Source: an uncultured Rhodoplanes sp.
GTDB lineage: Bacteria; Pseudomonadota; Alphaproteobacteria; Rhizobiales; Xanthobacteraceae
NCBI GenBank assembly: GCA_936924235.1
Contig: CAKZHN010000227.1
Span: forward strand, 1-15,524
DNA: 15,524 nucleotides
Direction of reading: 5' to 3'
The position numbers and the translations under genes were made by a program. Of the stretch, positions 14,236 through 15,524 are shown piece by piece. The notes beneath the pieces were generated by a model. That model did no database searches. It saw only the letters and a program-made list of their open reading frames with translations, and was not told the origin of the DNA. Within the stretch, counting starts at the first letter, position 1; every line of letters begins with the position of its first letter.

Positions 14236-15524
14236 ACCTTGCCGAGATTGCGCTTGCGCCCGGCCGCGATCCGGCGCGGGCGGCTCACCCGGCGTTCCGC
14301 GCCGCCGACGGCGCGGTCAGCAATGCGGAATTCCAGAAGCTGGTCGCGACGTTCGCGGCGGGACTCGCGCCGCGCGTGAAGCCCGGCGACAAGGTCGTGT
14401 TTCGGATGACCAATTCGGTGGAGTTCGCCGCGGCGTTTCTCGCCTGCATCTGGCTCGGCGCGATTCCGGTGCTGCAGAACTCGCAGCTTGGCCGGAGCGA
14501 GCTGGAGCATATCGTCGGGCTCAGCGATCCGGTGCTGTTCCTGCTCGCCGAGCACATGCGCGACGACGCGGCGACCAACGGGCTCAAGCCTGACGTCGAG
14601 CGGATGATCGTCACCCGCAACGGATTTGCGGTCGCTTCGGCAACGACATCCCTCCCCGCAGCCTTCGACACCAGCCGCGACACACCGGCCTTCATCGTCT
14701 TCACCTCCGGCACCACCGGCAAGCCGAAGGGCGTCGTGCACGCGCATCGCTGGCTCGAAGCGCTCGGCGACAGCAACCGCGCCCGCGTGCCGCCGCAGCG
14801 GGGCGACGTGATCCTCGCCACCGGCGAATGGAGCTTCATCAGCGCGCTCGGGCACAACGTGATGTTCCCGCTGCGCAACGGCACCACCGGCTCGGTGATG
14901 GAGGACCGCGCGGCGCCCGAGCGCATCCTGCAGACGATCGAGCGCGACCGCGTCACGCTGCTGCATTCTGTCGCGACGCTGTTCCGCCGCATCCTCGGCA
15001 CGCCCGGCATCGAGCACCGCTACGATCTCTCCTCGCTGCGCGGCGCCAACTCCACGGGCGAGCCCTTGGAAGACGCCGTTCGCAAGGAGTGGCAGGCGCG
15101 CTTCGGCTGCCCGATCTGGGAGCACTACGGCATTTCGGAAGCCCAGATGGTGATCGGCGACGGCCCGACCATTCCCAAGAAGGAAGGCTCGACCGGCCGC
15201 ACCTGGGGCGCGCGCGCCCTGGTGGTCGACGAAGAGCTCAAGCCCCTGCCCGCCAACGATCCCGGCACGCTGGCCTTCGGCGCCGACTATCCCGGCTTCT
15301 TCCTCGGCTATCTCGGCGACGAGAAGCAAACGAACGCCACGCTGCGCGGCGGTCTCTTCGTGACCAGCGACCTCGCTCGCATCGACGCCGACGGCTACGT
15401 CTTCATCATGGGCCGCGCTGACGACTGCTTCAAAAGCAAAGGCGTGCTGATCGCGCCACGCGAGTTGGAAGAGGCGATCTTGAGTCTCGGCCAGTTCGAG
15501 GAAGCCTGCGTGTTTCCGATCCCC
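14232..15524 (+). CDS. AMP-forming acyl/aryl-CoA ligase (5' part, cut by window end)
   Basis: The first 431 codons are present and open to the last base; a full protein would be about 500-550 residues. The ATG overlaps the TGA of the hydratase-fold gene (ATGA). Motifs of the ANL superfamily are the phosphate loop FTSGTTGKPKG (157-167), YGISE (299-303) for adenine/ribose contact, 'TSDLARIDADGY' with the ribose-binding Asp, and the hinge 'GRADDCFKSKG' (394-404) leading into 'PRELEEAI'. The catalytic lysine near the C-terminus lies outside the window. The pattern 'TGEWSFISALGHNVMFPLRNGTTGSV' recalls benzoate/2-aminobenzoate-CoA ligases more than long-chain acyl-CoA ligases. It should activate the acid that the upstream enzyme uses as CoA ester. 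Substrate choice is inferred from pattern and neighbours only. Confidence 0.94.
   Translation, partial: MNLAEIALAPGRDPARAAHPAFRAADGAVSNAEFQKLVATFAAGLAPRVKPGDKVVFRMTNSVEFAAAFLACIWLGAIPVLQNSQLGRSELEHIVGLSDPVLFLLAEHMRDDAATNGLKPDVERMIVTRNGFAVASATTSLPAAFDTSRDTPAFIVFTSGTTGKPKGVVHAHRWLEALGDSNRARVPPQRGDVILATGEWSFISALGHNVMFPLRNGTTGSVMEDRAAPERILQTIERDRVTLLHSVATLFRRILGTPGIEHRYDLSSLRGANSTGEPLEDAVRKEWQARFGCPIWEHYGISEAQMVIGDGPTIPKKEGSTGRTWGARALVVDEELKPLPANDPGTLAFGADYPGFFLGYLGDEKQTNATLRGGLFVTSDLARIDADGYVFIMGRADDCFKSKGVLIAPRELEEAILSLGQFEEACVFPIP

Noticed and set aside
14208..15329. Minus-strand frame of 373 codons
   Set aside because: It is antisense to the CoA ligase, whose plus-strand frame is open to the window end with all ANL motifs.

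Overview
The window looks like chromosome of a high-GC alphaproteobacterium, most likely Hyphomicrobiales of the Bradyrhizobium/Rhodopseudomonas/Xanthobacteraceae kind. The reasons are strong GC bias, frequent GTG starts (5 of the 13 genes whose start lies in the window), long open antisense frames, and two kinds of intergenic palindromic repeat whose look (cgtcatggccggg...; gtgtcccgg...) is familiar from that order. This assignment is inference; no rRNA or housekeeping marker is present. There are 14 protein genes (the first and last cut by the window edges). I see no RNA gene, CRISPR array, transposase or integrase. No gene-free gap exceeds about 200 bp.

Layout. (1) 1-271: 3' end of a Lin0512-family gene (+). 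(2) 2053-288 (-): a Bug/TctC-type periplasmic solute-binding protein followed after 8 bp by a DUF4261-like gene; this stretch is visibly less GC-rich than the rest. (3) 2215-3672 (+): a cyclic-amidohydrolase-fold enzyme in which the second His of the HxH metal motif is Tyr. (4) A divergent pair: a UbiD-family prenylated-FMN decarboxylase (5102-3669, -) and an isochorismatase/RutB-like amidase (5283-5981, +), sharing a 180-bp upstream region that holds three perfect palindromes. (5) 11182-6133 (-): a xanthine-dehydrogenase-type molybdenum hydroxylase large subunit, then substrate-binding protein, ATPase and permease of a NitT/TauT-class ABC importer. (6) 11275-15524+ (+), divergent from (5): cyclase (PF04199), ACMSD-like amidohydrolase/decarboxylase (PF04909), enoyl-CoA hydratase-fold enzyme, and an AMP-forming acyl/aryl-CoA ligase that runs off the window.

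How they may work together. The importer, molybdenum hydroxylase, UbiD decarboxylase, three metal hydrolases, amidase, CoA ligase and hydratase-fold enzyme are the tool kit for taking up a small ring compound (probably a heteroaromatic or N-containing aromatic acid), hydroxylating and/or decarboxylating it, opening the ring hydrolytically, removing an amide nitrogen, and sending the acid through CoA-thioester chemistry. The part list (molybdenum hydroxylase, UbiD, CoA ligase, ECH-fold enzyme) resembles furoate/furan-dicarboxylate (hmf) degradation, but the amidase and the two ring-hydrolase-type proteins point to a nitrogen-containing substrate. The exact substrate cannot be read from sequence. 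Missing from the window are the FeS and FAD subunits of the hydroxylase, a UbiX-type flavin prenyltransferase, TctA/TctB, and any transcription regulator.
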